Assembly (NCBI GenBank): GCA_002364215.1
Contig: DEXQ01000009.1
Span: forward strand, 1-64,000
Direction of reading: 5' to 3'
Length of the DNA stretch: 64,000 bases
From: Aequorivita sp. UBA3180
GTDB lineage: Bacteria > Bacteroidota > Bacteroidia > Flavobacteriales > Flavobacteriaceae
The notes under the pieces were generated by a model that ran no database searches, had not been told where the DNA came from, and saw only the letters and a program-made list of their open reading frames with translations. This document shows positions 16,730 through 23,656 of this stretch, piece after piece; positions within the stretch are counted from its first letter, which is position 1, and each line of letters opens with the position of its first letter. Both the position numbers and the translations under genes were made by a program.

Positions 16730-17758
16730 TTATTTAATCAGCACGCTTTTGTACTTGTTCAGGTTTTTTAAGCAAATTCCTGTACCACGAACTACGGCGC
16801 GCAATGGGTCTTCGGCAATATAAACCGGAAGATCGGTTTTTTGGGAAAGCCTTTTGTCAAGCCCGCGAAGCATCGAGCCACCACCTGCAAGATAGATTCC
16901 AGTGTTGTAAATATCAGCTGCAAGTTCTGGCGGTGTTTGCGAAAGGGTTTCCATAACCGCATCCTCAATTCGAAGAATGGATTTGTCCAATGCTTTAGCG
17001 ATTTCTCTATAGGAAGTTTGTACCTGTTTCGGTTTTCCGGTAAGTAAATCGCGACCCTGTACGTCCATTTCATCTGGTGGAAGTTCAAGATCTTCGGTTG
17101 CGGCACCAATCTGGATTTTTATCTTTTCCGCGGTTCTTTCACCCACATAAAGGTTGTGTTGGGTGCGCATATAATACACAATATCATTCGTGAAAACGTC
17201 TCCCGCAATTTTTATGGATTTGTCGCAAACAATTCCTCCAAGGGCGATTACGGCAATTTCAGTGGTTCCTCCTCCTATGTCCACGACCATATTTCCCTTG
17301 GGCTGCATAATGTCAACCCCAATACCGATGGCTGCTGCCATGGGTTCGTGGATCAAATACACTTCCTTTCCGTTAACGCGTTCGGCACTTTCCTTTACGG
17401 CGCGCATTTCCACTTCGGTAATTCCGCTGGGAATACAAACCACCATCCGCAACGAAGGTTTTAACCATTTCTTTTTTAACGCGGGAATGTCGCTGATGAA
17501 CATATTTATCATCTTTTCACTGGCGTCAAAATCTGCAATTACCCCATCTTTCAAAGGGCGAATTGTTTTAATATTTTCGTGTGTTTTTCCCTGCATCATT
17601 GCGGCTTCACGGCCCACGGCAATTATTTTCCCCGTAGTTCGGTCGCGTGCAACAATTGAGGGGGCGTCCACAACAACTTTGTCGTTATGGATTATCAGGG
17701 TATTTGCAGTACCCAAGTCAATGGCTATTTCTTCAGTCAGGAAGTCAAAAAATCCCAT
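16730..17758 (-). CDS. mreB: Rod shape-determining actin homologue MreB
   Basis: MreB forms membrane-bound filaments that direct the peptidoglycan elongation machinery. The 342-residue protein has the actin-fold ATP-binding motifs: phosphate 1 DLGTANTLI (residues 14-22), phosphate 2 VVDIGGGTTEIAV and the adenosine loop GGGSMLRGL. The amphipathic N-terminal MGFFDFLTE is typical of the family. It leads mreC-mreD-mrdA-rodA; purH lies upstream on the same strand. Confidence 0.98.
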   Translation of the reverse strand: MGFFDFLTEEIAIDLGTANTLIIHNDKVVVDAPSIVARDRTTGKIIAVGREAAMMQGKTHENIKTIRPLKDGVIADFDASEKMINMFISDIPALKKKWLKPSLRMVVCIPSGITEVEMRAVKESAERVNGKEVYLIHEPMAAAIGIGVDIMQPKGNMVVDIGGGTTEIAVIALGGIVCDKSIKIAGDVFTNDIVYYMRTQHNLYVGERTAEKIKIQIGAATEDLELPPDEMDVQGRDLLTGKPKQVQTSYREIAKALDKSILRIEDAVMETLSQTPPELAADIYNTGIYLAGGGSMLRGLDKRLSQKTDLPVYIAEDPLRAVVRGTGICLKNLNKYKSVLIK

Positions 17759-17807
17759 AGTATAAGTCGGTGGTATTGAAAGTTAACGTGTTAAGTTTGG
17801 TTTTTAA

Positions 17808-17815
17808 CAAATGTA
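17808..17815 (-). promoter_or_regulatory. Predicted -7 element of the mreB operon
   Basis: On the minus strand this reads TACATTTG, matching TAnnTTTG, 50 nt upstream of the mreB ATG in the 64-nt purH-mreB gap. The -33 box would lie inside purH and is not clear. Confidence 0.4.
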
Positions 17816-17822
17816 ATAAAAT

Positions 17823-19355
17823 TTAATGCTTAAAATGGCGCGTTCCGGTAAATACCATTGCCATTTCATTTTCGTTGCAATAATCGATGCTCAATTGGTC
17901 CTTGATTGACCCTCCGGGCTGGATTACCGCTGTTATTCCTGCTTTGTCCGCAATTTCCACACAATCGGGAAACGGGAAAAATGCATCACTCGCCATCACG
18001 GCTCCCTCAAGGTTAAAATTAAAGGATTGTGCTTTTTCTATAGCTTGCCGTAACGCGTCAACGCGGCTGGTTTGGCCGGTTCCGCTGGCGCAAAGTTGTT
18101 TTCCCTTTGCCAAAACGATAGTGTTCGACTTTGTGTGCTTGCAAATTTTTGAAGCGAACAACAAGTCTTCTAACTCTTGGGAATTGGGTTTATTGTTTGT
18201 TGCATGCGTTAAAATTTCAGCACTGTCTGTAATATTGTCTTTATCCTGGACCAAAACGCCGTTCAAACAAGTTCTAACGGTTGTTGAAGGTAGTTCAATT
18301 TCTTTTTGTACCAACAAGATTCTGTTCTTTTTTCCTTCTAAAATTTCCTGTGCTTTTGCTGAAAAGGAAGGAGCGATGACCACTTCGCAAAAAAGATCGT
18401 GGATTTCGTGTGCGGTTGCCTCATCAATTTCCACATTGCTGATTAAAATTCCGCCGAAGGCTGAAACCGGATCGCCCGCCAAAGCAGCCATATAGGCTTG
18501 CTGCACGGTCTCGCGCTGTGCGATTCCGCAGGCATTGTTGTGTTTTAAAATTGCGAACGTTGGCGCTTCGCCCTTAAATTCGCTCATCAAATTTACGGCT
18601 GCGTCAACGTCCAAAAGGTTGTTGTAGCTCAATTCCTTTCCGTGAAGTTTAGTGAACATTTCATCAAAATTTCCGAAGAAATACCCTTTTTGATGTGGGT
18701 TTTCGCCGTAGCGAAGTTCCTGCCCATTGGTTTCACTTAATTTAAAAGCAGGTAATTTTTCTTCTTTGTTGAAATAATTAAAAATCGCGGTATCGTAATT
18801 TGAAGAAACGTTGAAGGATTTTGCTGCAAAACGCTTGCGGTCCTTCAACGAGATTTCGCCATTGTTTGCTGAAATCAATTCCAAAAATTCAGCGTAATCA
18901 TCAACCGAGGAAACGCAAATGGTGTCTTTAAAATTTTTCGCGGCGGCGCGAATTAAGGAAATGCCGCCTATGTCAATTTTTTCAATAATATCCGCTTCCG
19001 AAGCGCCCGACGCAACCGTTTTTTCAAAAGGGTACAAATCCACAACCACCGCATCAATCTGCGGAATGTTGTATTGCTCCATTTCGGCAACATCGCCTTC
19101 GTGGTCCTGACGGTTCAAAATTCCACCAAAAACCTTTGGATGAAGAGTCTTTACGCGACCGCCCAAAATGGAAGGGTAATCGGTTATATCTTCTACCGCA
19201 ATCACCTCGATACCAAGATCGTTGATGAATTTTTCGGTGCCTCCGGTAGAGTAGATTTTTACGTTTTGTTCGTGTAGTTTTTTAACAATCGGGGCAAGCC
19301 CATCTTTGCTAAAAACGGAAATTAAAGCAGAAGTAATTTTTTTGGAATTGTTCAT
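17823..19355 (-). CDS. purH: Bifunctional AICAR formyltransferase/IMP cyclohydrolase
   Basis: PurH performs the last two steps of IMP synthesis. The 510-residue protein has an N-terminal MGS-like cyclohydrolase domain (residues 1-140, with KIYSTGGTE and LGGRVKTLHPKVFGG) and the C-terminal AICARFT domain with ELRYGENPHQ near residue 215, the KHNNACG motif and a C-terminal VFTGTRHFKH. All expected active-site segments are present. It lies upstream of mreB in the same orientation, with a possible separate promoter for each. Confidence 0.98.
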   Translation of the reverse strand: MNNSKKITSALISVFSKDGLAPIVKKLHEQNVKIYSTGGTEKFINDLGIEVIAVEDITDYPSILGGRVKTLHPKVFGGILNRQDHEGDVAEMEQYNIPQIDAVVVDLYPFEKTVASGASEADIIEKIDIGGISLIRAAAKNFKDTICVSSVDDYAEFLELISANNGEISLKDRKRFAAKSFNVSSNYDTAIFNYFNKEEKLPAFKLSETNGQELRYGENPHQKGYFFGNFDEMFTKLHGKELSYNNLLDVDAAVNLMSEFKGEAPTFAILKHNNACGIAQRETVQQAYMAALAGDPVSAFGGILISNVEIDEATAHEIHDLFCEVVIAPSFSAKAQEILEGKKNRILLVQKEIELPSTTVRTCLNGVLVQDKDNITDSAEILTHATNNKPNSQELEDLLFASKICKHTKSNTIVLAKGKQLCASGTGQTSRVDALRQAIEKAQSFNFNLEGAVMASDAFFPFPDCVEIADKAGITAVIQPGGSIKDQLSIDYCNENEMAMVFTGTRHFKH

Positions 19356-19372
19356 TATCGAAAATTAAGGTG

Positions 19373-19380
19373 CAAAAGTA
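19373..19380 (-). promoter_or_regulatory. Predicted -7 element of purH
   Basis: The minus strand reads TACTTTTG, a full TAnnTTTG match, 18 nt upstream of the purH ATG. A clear -33 box is not visible. Confidence 0.45.
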
Positions 19381-19461
19381 CATAATTGCATAGTAAATTT
19401 GTAACATAAGCAAAGAGAAAACGTCTTACTTTTCATAATTTTATTAACCCTTTTTGAAATC

Positions 19462-19520
19462 GATCCCGATAGCAATTGGGACGAAATCGAAAATCGTCAA
19501 TCATTAATCTAAAATCGTAA
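19462..19520. repeat. Palindrome remnant plus AAATCG word repeats
   Basis: TCCCGATAGCAATTGGGA (19462-19479) is an imperfect palindrome related to the element at 7757-7787. It is followed up to the next start codon by repeated GAAATCGAAAATCG, TCAATCATTAATC and AAAATCGTAAAT words. Confidence 0.5.
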
Positions 19521-20777
19521 ATGCTGATATATCTTCGCGTTTTAAAGGAAAGTTTCAATTTTGCGCTCAATGCGCTTCGGAACAATAAATTGCGGACCTT
19601 CCTCTCATTGGTGGGCGTAACCATTGGGATATTTTCTATCATTGCGGTTTTGGCGGCGGTTGATTCCTTGAAACGTGAAATTGAGGGAAGCATCAGCGGG
19701 CTGGACAACAGCACGATTATTATTATGCGCTTTAATTTTGGGCCAACAGATATTCCTCGTTGGAAATGGCAGCAATTCCCGGATGTTTCCTTTGACGAAT
19801 ATCAATATTTGGAACGAAATACTCCAAATGTTGAAGCCGCTACCTTTACGTTAAACGTGCCAAACGAGAGTGTAAAATACGAAAATAATCAAGTAGATAA
19901 TGTTCCTATTGGTGCGGTGACCGATAGCTATTACGATATTGAGTCGCTTCAATTGGAAGAGGGACGTTTTTTTAACGGATCTGAATCGAACAGTGGGTCT
20001 ATGGTCGTTGTTTTGGGCGATGAAATTGCCAATCAGCTCTTTGGTGATGCCGCAACCGCTATTGGGAAGGAAGTGCGCATTTATGGCAGAAAATTTAACG
20101 TAATTGGAGTTTTGGAAAAAGAAGGAGCTGGTCTTTTCGGAAACTCTAAGGACACCTCCATTTGGATGCCCGTGAATGTTGTGCGAAGAATTTATGGCGA
20201 TAACAACAAAAATACGTTTCCGCAGATAGTGATAAAACCCGAGAAGGATGTGGATATTGCCGAGTTTAAAGCGATGCTTACGCAGCAACTACGAACAAAG
20301 CGAGGATTGAAACCTGATGAAATAAGTAACTTTTTTATAAATCAATTACAAGGCTTTGCTGATTTTATAGACGAGATTACTGGAAGTATGAATATAATTG
20401 GCCTAATAATCAGTGGTTTTTCGCTGCTTGTGGGCGGTTTTGGGATTGCCAATATTATGTTCGTGAGTGTAAAGGAAAGAACCAATTTAATCGGTATTCA
20501 AAAATCATTGGGTGCGAAAAATAAATTTATCCTTTTCCAATTTTTGTTTGAAGCGGTTATTCTTTCCGTAATTGGAGGATTGATAGGGTTGTTTTTGGTA
20601 TTTATAGTTTCATTAATCGCCTCTAGTTTTACCGGAGATTTTGAATTTGTGCTCTCGCCTTGGAACATGTTCATTGGTACTGCAATTTCTGCTGCAATTG
20701 GTTTAATTTCAGGAATTCTTCCGGCAATTTCAGCTTCAAAGCTCGATCCGGTTGAAGCAATTAGAACTGGAATGTAA
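19521..20777 (+). CDS. ABC transporter permease, MacB/FtsX type
   Basis: The 418-residue protein has the MacB topology: a first TM helix (about residues 29-49, TFLSLVGVTIGIFSIIAVLA), a large periplasmic MacB_PCD domain (about 50-270), then three TM helices forming the FtsX domain (about 285-310, 335-365 and 380-405). The C-terminus SKLDPVEAIRTGM is the classic ending. Such permeases pair with a MacB-type ATPase to extrude or remodel substrates at the envelope; no ATPase gene is adjacent. Intergenic repeats sit just before its ATG. Confidence 0.9.
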   Translation: MLIYLRVLKESFNFALNALRNNKLRTFLSLVGVTIGIFSIIAVLAAVDSLKREIEGSISGLDNSTIIIMRFNFGPTDIPRWKWQQFPDVSFDEYQYLERNTPNVEAATFTLNVPNESVKYENNQVDNVPIGAVTDSYYDIESLQLEEGRFFNGSESNSGSMVVVLGDEIANQLFGDAATAIGKEVRIYGRKFNVIGVLEKEGAGLFGNSKDTSIWMPVNVVRRIYGDNNKNTFPQIVIKPEKDVDIAEFKAMLTQQLRTKRGLKPDEISNFFINQLQGFADFIDEITGSMNIIGLIISGFSLLVGGFGIANIMFVSVKERTNLIGIQKSLGAKNKFILFQFLFEAVILSVIGGLIGLFLVFIVSLIASSFTGDFEFVLSPWNMFIGTAISAAIGLISGILPAISASKLDPVEAIRTGM

Positions 20778-20797
20778 GCTTCGAAAATTCCAAAATT

Positions 20798-20865
20798 TTA
20801 AATTCCAAATCCCAAATAGATTTATTGTTTGCTTTGAAATTTGGAGCTTGTAATTTGGAATTTAA
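20798..20865. repeat. Inverted repeat of AAATTCCAAAT units
   Basis: A perfect 13-bp inverted repeat (TTAAATTCCAAAT at 20798-20810, ATTTGGAATTTAA at 20853-20865) flanks further degenerate CCAAAT/ATTTGG words. It lies between convergent genes and could fold as a weak bidirectional terminator. Confidence 0.55.
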
Positions 20866-20898
20866 GAAGAAGTGGCGCCTAAAATTCTTATCAGATAA

Positions 20899-21354
20899 TT
20901 ATAGTATCAGCGCAACTTCTTCGTTTACCCATTCCAAAAACTGTTCGTCTTCGACAGAAAATGGATCTTCCACGTGCGAATCGATATCAATCTGTCCAAT
21001 ATTCTTTCCATTCTTAAAAAGCGGGATTACGATTTCAGATTTCACGGTAATGCTGCACGCAATGTAGTTGTCCTGGGCCTTTACGTCTGGCACCACAAAG
21101 TTTTTGTTGCTTACAGCAACCTGTCCGCAAATCCCTTTTCCGAAGGGAATGACCGTATGGTCCGTAGGTTCGCCAGCAAAAGCTTTTAGATGAAGTGTTT
21201 TTTCTGCTTCGTTTGCAAAATAGAATCCAACCCAGTCATAATAGCCTACGGAGGATTGAAGCAGTTCGCAAATTTCTTTTAAGCGTTGTCCGGCACTCTC
21301 GTTCGCGTTTGCGAGTATTGTTGTTACTTTTGGTTTTAAGTGTGTAAAAGGCAT
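20899..21354 (-). CDS. GAF-domain protein related to free Met-(R)-sulfoxide reductase
   Basis: The sequence aligns by eye with E. coli YebR (MsrC): GKGICGQVAV, VPDV, NYIAC, SEIVIPL, GQIDIDS and DEQFLEWV recur in order. The two cysteines equivalent to Cys94 and Cys118 of YebR are present with the same spacing of 24 (Cys76 and Cys100 here), but the third (Cys84) aligns with His. The enzyme class reduces free methionine-(R)-sulfoxide in the cytoplasm using thioredoxin. I use the ATG at 21354, since a TACTTTTG promoter element overlaps the upstream ATG at 21384. It is divergent from xrtF. Confidence 0.82.
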   Translation of the reverse strand: MPFTHLKPKVTTILANANESAGQRLKEICELLQSSVGYYDWVGFYFANEAEKTLHLKAFAGEPTDHTVIPFGKGICGQVAVSNKNFVVPDVKAQDNYIACSITVKSEIVIPLFKNGKNIGQIDIDSHVEDPFSVEDEQFLEWVNEEVALIL

Positions 21355-21381
21355 TAGGTTTGTATATGTTGATTGCTTTGG

Positions 21382-21389
21382 CAAAAGTA
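21382..21389 (-). promoter_or_regulatory. Predicted -7 element of the GAF/MsrC-like gene
   Basis: TACTTTTG on the minus strand matches TAnnTTTG, with a TTTG 21 bp upstream (near 21411-21414 on the plus strand). It would start transcription near 21375, before the ATG at 21354. Confidence 0.5.
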
Positions 21390-21425
21390 TTTCAAAACCG
21401 TTACAAACACCAAAAACAATTCCTG

Positions 21426-21433
21426 TATTTTTG
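21426..21433 (+). promoter_or_regulatory. Possible -7 element of xrtF
   Basis: TATTTTTG matches TAnnTTTG about 78 nt before the TTG start of xrtF. No convincing -33 box is seen. Confidence 0.35.
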
Positions 21434-21510
21434 TTAAATACTAGCGCTGAAAATTATGATTTCCGAATGTGGGTTAATTTGCAGGAAAAACAATATCAAA
21501 CTTTAACTTT

Positions 21511-22056
21511 TTGAAGGAACTTTTTAAAAAATACAAAACCGTCATTCGCTTTGTGGTGCTTTTCATGGGTACATATCTTTTAATGAGCGTAGTGTATGGA
21601 TTGTATTTGAAAGCTTCGGAAAACGGAAGTTACTTTCCTGATTTTATAACGAACCTTGTTGCGAAACAGAGCAGTGCGATATTGGGCGCATTCGGGTATA
21701 ATTCAATTTTAATGCCCGATTCCATAGATCAGGGAATGTTGCTGACCATTGACAGCAAATACACCGTAAATATTGTGGAGGGTTGCAATTCCATTAGTAT
21801 TATCATTTTGTTTGTAGCTTTTATTGTCGCTTTTGCTGAAGATTTCAAAAAAACCCTGCTGTTTCTTTTTGCTGGAGTGGTATTGATTTACATTGTGAAT
21901 TTACTTCGCATTGCGATACTTACTGTATCGCTTTATAAATATCCACAGTATGAAAATGTGTTGCATTCCGTGGTTTTTCCAGGTATTATTTATAGTATGG
22001 TTTTTATTTTATGGATGATTTGGGTGCGGATGCTGAAACCGAATTCGGCTAAATGA
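21511..22056 (+). CDS. xrtF: Exosortase family protein XrtF
   Basis: This 181-residue multi-TM protein matches the short exosortase XrtF of Flavobacteriia. The catalytic triad expected for exosortases is visible in membrane-adjacent positions: Cys92 (EGCNS), Arg133 (NLLRIAI) and His152 (VLHSVVFPG). Exosortases are thought to cleave and transfer proteins with a C-terminal sorting signal at the membrane. The start codon appears to be TTG at 21511; no ATG gives the family N-terminus. It overlaps the next gene by 4 nt (ATGA). No candidate substrate with a recognisable sorting tail is in the window. Confidence 0.9.
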   Translation: MKELFKKYKTVIRFVVLFMGTYLLMSVVYGLYLKASENGSYFPDFITNLVAKQSSAILGAFGYNSILMPDSIDQGMLLTIDSKYTVNIVEGCNSISIIILFVAFIVAFAEDFKKTLLFLFAGVVLIYIVNLLRIAILTVSLYKYPQYENVLHSVVFPGIIYSMVFILWMIWVRMLKPNSAK

Positions 22057-22487
22057 AAAGGATTCTAAAAATATTTGGCGTTATAATTCTCGCAAGTTTG
22101 TTGGTCTTGATTCGCGCTTTTGAAAACTCCCTGTTTTACGACCCATTGCTTCATTTTTTTGAAATGGATTACAAATCAATGTCGTTACCGGAAATGGACA
22201 CTTTTGCGCTCCAAACGGGAGTGGCACTGCGGTTTTTGCTGAATACGATCATTTCTTTGGCAATACTATGGTTGGTTTTTAAGGATAGACAAATCATCAA
22301 ACTTTCTCTTATACTTTACAGTTTTCTTTTTTCAATACTTTTTATGGCATTCAGTTTTATAATTTTTACTTCGGAAGAATCTGGCGGGCATTTTGTTCTG
22401 TTTTATGTAAGAAGATTTTTAATCCAGCCATTGTTACTACTTATTTTGCTCCCCGCTTTTTACTTTCAGAAATACAAATCGCGCTGA
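22053..22487 (+). CDS. Exosortase F system-associated membrane protein
   Basis: The 144-residue protein has four hydrophobic helices and the features of the small family found next to XrtF: a conserved early segment RAFENSLFYDPLLHFF and a C-terminal region FYVRRFLIQPLLLLIL. Its ATG overlaps the xrtF stop, so the two are translationally coupled and probably form one membrane unit. Its biochemical role is unknown. Confidence 0.88.
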   Translation: MKRILKIFGVIILASLLVLIRAFENSLFYDPLLHFFEMDYKSMSLPEMDTFALQTGVALRFLLNTIISLAILWLVFKDRQIIKLSLILYSFLFSILFMAFSFIIFTSEESGGHFVLFYVRRFLIQPLLLLILLPAFYFQKYKSR

Positions 22488-22495
22488 TTTTTTAA

Positions 22496-22503
22496 TACCT
22501 TTG
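22496..22503 (+). promoter_or_regulatory. Predicted -7 element of the DUF3347 lipoprotein gene
   Basis: TACCTTTG matches TAnnTTTG, 23 nt before the ATG. It sits directly after the stop of the exosortase partner, so the copper genes begin a new transcript here. Confidence 0.5.
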
Positions 22504-22525
22504 CATCACTAAATAGACTTTTAAA

Positions 22526-23071
22526 ATGAAAAAAAATTCTTTTATTTTCTTTTTTGCGTTTGCAGCATTTGCAATTACTTCTTGTAAAGAAACCGCAAAA
22601 CAAAACGAGCCAGAAGTTGTAACGGTTGACAATGCAGAGCCAAAAACATATGAAATTGCTAAAGTAGAAGCAGAATTCAATGATCCAAAAGTAGAGGCTA
22701 TTTTTGATCAATATTTGCAGGTTGAAGCAGCTTTGGTAAATACAGATGCCGCTAAAACGGCTACAGAATCTTCAAAACTTGAAGCGCTTCTTAAAGATTC
22801 AGAAGCAGATGAAGAAACACAAACCGCAGTAGCAGCAATGGCAGCTTCCGAAGATATTGCTGTTCAAAGAGAAAATTTTGAAACCTTAAGCAGCAGTATT
22901 GAAAAAATGCTCCAGGGAAGCCTAAAATCTGGAACGCTATATAAGCAATACTGCCCGATGGCATTTAACAATAAAGGTGCTTACTGGATAAGCAGCAGCA
23001 AAGATATTTTGAACCCTTATTTTGGCGATAAGATGCTGAAATGTGGTAGGGTCGATTCCGAGGTAAAATGA
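22526..23071 (+). CDS. DUF3347-domain lipoprotein (copper-associated)
   Basis: The 181-residue protein has a lipoprotein signal (lipobox AITSC, Cys20) and a DUF3347-type domain: an N-terminal helical part from about residue 50 (FDQYLQVEAALVNTDAAKT) and the ending YCPMAFNNKGAYW, then NPYFGDKMLKCG. This domain is found free or at the end of CusB-type efflux adaptors in Bacteroidota and near copper genes; the conserved Cys-Pro-Met and the second Cys with Met look suited to Cu(I) binding. It opens the copper island and is followed by a terminator, so it may be expressed independently. Confidence 0.85.
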   Translation: MKKNSFIFFFAFAAFAITSCKETAKQNEPEVVTVDNAEPKTYEIAKVEAEFNDPKVEAIFDQYLQVEAALVNTDAAKTATESSKLEALLKDSEADEETQTAVAAMAASEDIAVQRENFETLSSSIEKMLQGSLKSGTLYKQYCPMAFNNKGAYWISSSKDILNPYFGDKMLKCGRVDSEVK

Positions 23072-23078
23072 TTTTAAC

Positions 23079-23110
23079 AAAGCCTTCCATTTTATTTGGG
23101 AGGCTTTTTT
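23079..23110 (+). terminator. Terminator after the DUF3347 lipoprotein gene
   Basis: AAAGCCTTCC (23079-23088) pairs with GGGAGGCTTT (23098-23107) with one wobble, and a T-run follows. It lies 8 nt past the stop codon. Confidence 0.8.
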
Positions 23111-23111
23111 G

Positions 23112-23119
23112 TATTTTTG
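23112..23119 (+). promoter_or_regulatory. Predicted -7 element of the HYC_CC_PP gene
   Basis: TATTTTTG matches TAnnTTTG and lies immediately after the upstream terminator and only 7 nt before the ATG at 23127, implying a leaderless or very short-leader mRNA. The -33 position falls in the terminator stem. Confidence 0.4.
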
Positions 23120-23126
23120 CGAAAGC

Positions 23127-23546
23127 ATGAAAAAAACCATTTCCATATTTCTTTCCATACTGATACTCGCCAGCAGTTCAGGGATAGCCTATGCGCAGCA
23201 CTTCTGCAGCGGGATGGAAATGATGGCTGAGGTTACCTTGGGTGAAAAACATCTTTCCTGCGGAATGGATGAAAATGCCCTCGTTTCGGATTGTGGTGAT
23301 GAAAGTGTTGCTCCCGAAAGCCACGATTGCTGTAAAAACCATTTTACCAAAATACAGACTGACGATAATTTTGCAAAAGCCTCGTTCGATTTAAAATTAA
23401 ACAAAACCTTTGTAGCAACATTCGTTTCGGTATTTGTATTGCAGGAAGTTGAAATAGCTTCCGCAGAAAAAACCTTCTTTGCGGATTACAATCCGCCACC
23501 TCTCGAACGGGATTTTAATAGTCTGTACGAGACTTTTCTGATTTGA
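23127..23546 (+). CDS. HYC_CC_PP-type secreted protein
   Basis: The 139-residue protein starts with a signal peptide (MKKTISIFLSILILASSSGIAYA). It has the layout that names the HYC_CC_PP family: a His-x-Cys motif right after the signal (QHFCSG), a central Cys-Cys pair (residues 68-69, DCCKNH) and Pro residues near the C-terminus (NPPPLER). Several further Cys, His and Met residues occur. A hydrophobic stretch lies near residues 95-110. The family is common in Bacteroidota beside copper-resistance genes; metal binding in the periplasm is inferred. The frame opens at 23109 but ATG 23127 gives a proper signal peptide. Confidence 0.82.
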   Translation: MKKTISIFLSILILASSSGIAYAQHFCSGMEMMAEVTLGEKHLSCGMDENALVSDCGDESVAPESHDCCKNHFTKIQTDDNFAKASFDLKLNKTFVATFVSVFVLQEVEIASAEKTFFADYNPPPLERDFNSLYETFLI

Positions 23547-23656
23547 TTAATACCCGTCCTTCGGTTTTGGCTTCGACTAAACTCCGGCGGACATCTCATG
23601 ATTAAAACTCCAACTTTCTACGGAGCAAGTACTCATATTCAATCAAATCTTAAAAA

